Origin: Prevotella melaninogenica
GTDB taxonomy: Bacteria; Bacteroidota; Bacteroidia; Bacteroidales; Bacteroidaceae
Reading direction: 5' to 3'
NCBI RefSeq assembly: GCF_018127965.1
Contig: NZ_CP072350.1
Span: 248,001-312,000 of the forward strand
Length of the DNA: 64,000 bases
Positions 61,894 through 64,000 of the stretch are shown here, piece by piece (position 1 is the stretch's first letter; every line of letters starts with the position of its first letter). The position numbers and the translations under genes are program-made. The notes beneath the pieces are model-generated. The model was not told where the DNA came from. It made no database searches and saw only the letters and a list, made by a program, of their open reading frames with translations.

Positions 61894-64000
61894 TTACTTA
61901 CAGATAAACTTAACTGTACGGAGGGTCTTACCGTCCTTCTTGACATTCACAACGTAAACGCCCTGAGCACCAAGATGGAGACGTACAGACTCTGCACCAT
62001 TGACAGAAACAGCCTTGCTTGCTACCATCTGACCATTGGTAGAGAATACCTGAACGAGGTAGTTACCTGGTGTCTCAACGTCGAAGAGGACATCACGATC
62101 GATAGCGTAAACCTTCATGTCAGCAGCCTCAGTGCCGTTGATACCTGTTGGATCAGCCTTCACCTTGATTACCTTGAAGGTACGAGTGTCAGAACCATGT
62201 GCGTTCTTCAATGTCAATGTAACCTCATAGCCACCTGCCTTAGCATACTTCAACTTAGCAGTACCAGCCATATCAGTACCATTCTGTGAAACGATAGTAG
62301 CCTTCTTAGCTGTCCACTCTGCTGTAGTCTTCACCTGATAGTTACCAGATACGAATGGGCTACCAGCATCGTAAGTTGGAGCGTCTGGTACGAGTGTTGT
62401 AACACCTTCGCCAACACCTACCTTCAATTCACCGTGAGCCAACTTAGCATTACCTACCTTACTTGCAAAGTAGTGGTCAGAAGCAGCGTCAGACTCGAAG
62501 TCCCAGTAAGCCTTCAAACCATTCTCTGTACCTGATGTAGATGTCATTGCCTGTGTAGCCTCAGCAGCTGAAATGTACTTATTGAAGAACTTAACATCAT
62601 CAACAATAGCGTTCATAGCTGCTGTGCCGTGACGACCAAGACTAATACCAAGGACGTTCTCTGGCCACCAGCTCTCGCTTGCATAACGCTCTGGACACAC
62701 GCCATCGCCCTTCTTATCACTACCAATCTGCCAGTTGTGTGCCTTAGCTTCCTTACCATTGATATAAACCATTGGCTTGGTATCTGTTCCATTACCATCC
62801 ATTGCTAAAACGAAGTGTGTCCAAGCACCTGGAATGAAATCAACCTTCCAACGCTGATGATATTCAGGGTTACTCTCACCATTCTTCTTACGAAGAGTTA
62901 CATCCAATACACCTGTACTTGGGTCATATGTAGACCAAAGAGTACCCCAGTTGTTTGCTGGCCAGCCATAACCTGGGTAACGCATATCAACAATCTGAGT
63001 ATTACCAGAGAAGTTATTGAACTTAACCCAGAAAGCAAGAGACCAAGCATGCTTGTTATCAGTCATATCAAGTTCAGAAACCTTAACGCCTACTGGCTTC
63101 TCGAGAGTCTTGATACCTCTTGAACCAGAACCGTCAGCCTTCTTACCCTCGTACTGCATTGTTACCTCGCTGTTAGCAAGAACCTCGATAGAAGTCTCGC
63201 TGTTGTTAGCTGTGAGCTTGTTGATATGAGGAACAGCACCTACTGCATCAGAAGTAATCTGAATGTAGTTAGCATATCTTACTTCCTTATTAACGCGGGC
63301 ACCATTCTCATTAACTGCACCTGTAAGAACGAGATCGTAGAAGCCTGTCTGGCTCAAACCATTCTCAACCTTGATTTCATTAGCATTGTTGCTGGTTGCA
63401 ACAGTTGCACCATTGTGCTCAATCTTCCAGTTACCTGCCTCGTGACGTGGGTCAACATAAGCGATAGTGAAAGCCTCGTTTGGCTTGATAACAGACTTGT
63501 CTGCCTTGATTTCGTCGCTATATTCATAGCTATTGAAGATTTCGTGATCCTCGCCCCAAGCGATAGCACTCTCCTTCTTCATATCGAGAGATACTGCAGA
63601 TACACCGAACTTCACCTTGCCCTGACCCTTGAGGTCTACAGGAACAGAATAGAACATACCTGCCCATGAAGTAGTTACACCCATGAGGATTGGGTCCTTA
63701 CCCTCCTGCTTAGCCCAGAGCTTGAAGAAAGAAGTCTTCACGTCTGTGTTGTAGCAAGGCTCGCCCTGACCCTTAGTGTTAGGCATGTTGAAGATAATCT
63801 TAGCATCAACACCATTCTTTGCAGCGTGCAACAAGGTTGTCTTTACATCGATTGGCTGTGCTGGAGCATCGAAGCTACCACGAACGATTGAGAACTCACC
63901 GAGATAGAGATTCAAGTCGGCAGCATTCTCCATCTTGAGTGCAACGAGTGCAAGTATCTTACCGTTCAAAGTACCATCAACAGTGATAGTCTTCTCAACC
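61894..64000 (-). CDS. Second GH85-type protein, C-terminal part (partial at right edge)
   Basis: Open on the minus strand from the stop at 61894 to the right edge; the apparent start at 63969 is a TTG and the frame continues upstream (VDGTLNGKILAL), so the gene is truncated by the window. The visible part matches the downstream half of the neighbouring GH85: VIKPNEAFTIAYVDPRHEAG and DAVGAVPHINKLTANN parallel VIKPNEEFTLKYLDD and EATGAVPQITDITADK. A LamG-like domain follows (WSLAFWVKFNNFSGNTQIVD, ISLGRHGTAAMNAIVDDVKF), then a type-A T9SS tail (NYLVQVFSTNGQMVASKAVS ... GVYVVNVKKDGKTLRTVKF). The catalytic domain is outside the window, so GH85 is inferred from this similarity and the tandem position. 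Confidence 0.8.
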   Translation of the reverse strand, partial: VEKTITVDGTLNGKILALVALKMENAADLNLYLGEFSIVRGSFDAPAQPIDVKTTLLHAAKNGVDAKIIFNMPNTKGQGEPCYNTDVKTSFFKLWAKQEGKDPILMGVTTSWAGMFYSVPVDLKGQGKVKFGVSAVSLDMKKESAIAWGEDHEIFNSYEYSDEIKADKSVIKPNEAFTIAYVDPRHEAGNWKIEHNGATVATSNNANEIKVENGLSQTGFYDLVLTGAVNENGARVNKEVRYANYIQITSDAVGAVPHINKLTANNSETSIEVLANSEVTMQYEGKKADGSGSRGIKTLEKPVGVKVSELDMTDNKHAWSLAFWVKFNNFSGNTQIVDMRYPGYGWPANNWGTLWSTYDPSTGVLDVTLRKKNGESNPEYHQRWKVDFIPGAWTHFVLAMDGNGTDTKPMVYINGKEAKAHNWQIGSDKKGDGVCPERYASESWWPENVLGISLGRHGTAAMNAIVDDVKFFNKYISAAEATQAMTSTSGTENGLKAYWDFESDAASDHYFASKVGNAKLAHGELKVGVGEGVTTLVPDAPTYDAGSPFVSGNYQVKTTAEWTAKKATIVSQNGTDMAGTAKLKYAKAGGYEVTLTLKNAHGSDTRTFKVIKVKADPTGINGTEAADMKVYAIDRDVLFDVETPGNYLVQVFSTNGQMVASKAVSVNGAESVRLHLGAQGVYVVNVKKDGKTLRTVKFICK

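Noticed and set aside
63967..63969. TTG start of the last GH85-type gene
   Set aside because: The reading frame continues upstream to the window edge with protein-like sequence, so this is not a start; the gene is truncated by the window.

Overview
The window looks like a chromosomal segment of a Prevotella-type member of the Bacteroidota (order Bacteroidales). The evidence is: promoters of the TTTG-N19-21-TAnnTTTG type instead of E. coli -35/-10 boxes; a MurF-Alr fusion gene; TonB-dependent receptor, fimbrillin-type and BspA-type leucine-rich-repeat surface proteins; large secreted glycosidases ending in type IX secretion (T9SS) C-terminal domains; and a DUF5112-type sensor protein. No rRNA, tRNA, phage, insertion sequence or CRISPR array was found. 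Intergenic space is unusually large and full of dispersed repeats.

Layout. 1-1305: N-terminal part of a lipoprotein-anchored sensor kinase (minus strand, runs off the left edge). 2078-8609: a four-gene TonB-receptor operon with two mutually related His-containing lipoproteins and a DUF4876-like lipoprotein, probably for transition-metal uptake, preceded by a consensus promoter and a structured ~155-nt leader. 9450-11690: an orphan secreted protein and a BspA-like LRR protein whose reading frame breaks at A-AAA-AAG. 11996-16972: housekeeping block (folC; grpE-dnaJ; an ABC-F ATPase with one degenerate ATP site). 18058-22496: two cassettes, each a 74-79-residue peptide gene followed by a fimbrillin-like lipoprotein; the first lipoprotein is frameshifted. 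24310-33275: GH95 fucosidase-like, GH2 beta-galactosidase and a sugar MFS transporter in one direction. 34030-35730 and 52726-54246: two GHL10/DUF187 (DigH-like) glycosidases. 36690-41278: a tiny membrane protein, NUDIX hydrolase, GSCFA protein, Fur-family regulator, and MurF-Alr. 42173-42736: two-domain Ig-like lipoprotein. 43091-48770: a divergent surface-glycan cluster (three GT2, one flippase, one GT4). 49395-51915: a third peptide/secreted-protein cassette. 54507-56313: ECF sigma factor, membrane anti-sigma candidate, Spy-like periplasmic protein, and upstream a protein that is only a signal peptide plus a T9SS sorting domain. 57198-64000: HutD-family protein and two tandem GH85 endo-beta-N-acetylglucosaminidases (the second cut by the right edge).

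Together the accessory genes fit a host-associated saccharolytic bacterium: GH85 enzymes can release N-glycans, GH95 and GH2 can trim fucose and galactose, and the permease can import the sugar; no SusC/SusD pair accompanies them here. The least explained material is (i) three cassettes of a small non-exported peptide upstream of a secreted protein, two of the peptides ending in the same -WED tail; (ii) an eight-copy, ~100-bp dispersed repeat placed about every 5-12 kb, only in intergenic DNA, with terminal hairpins whose two arms change together; (iii) a repeat family attached in sense orientation to gene 3' ends; (iv) a MITE-like pair and a nested 500-bp palindromic region; and (v) a possible frameshift switch in the LRR protein.
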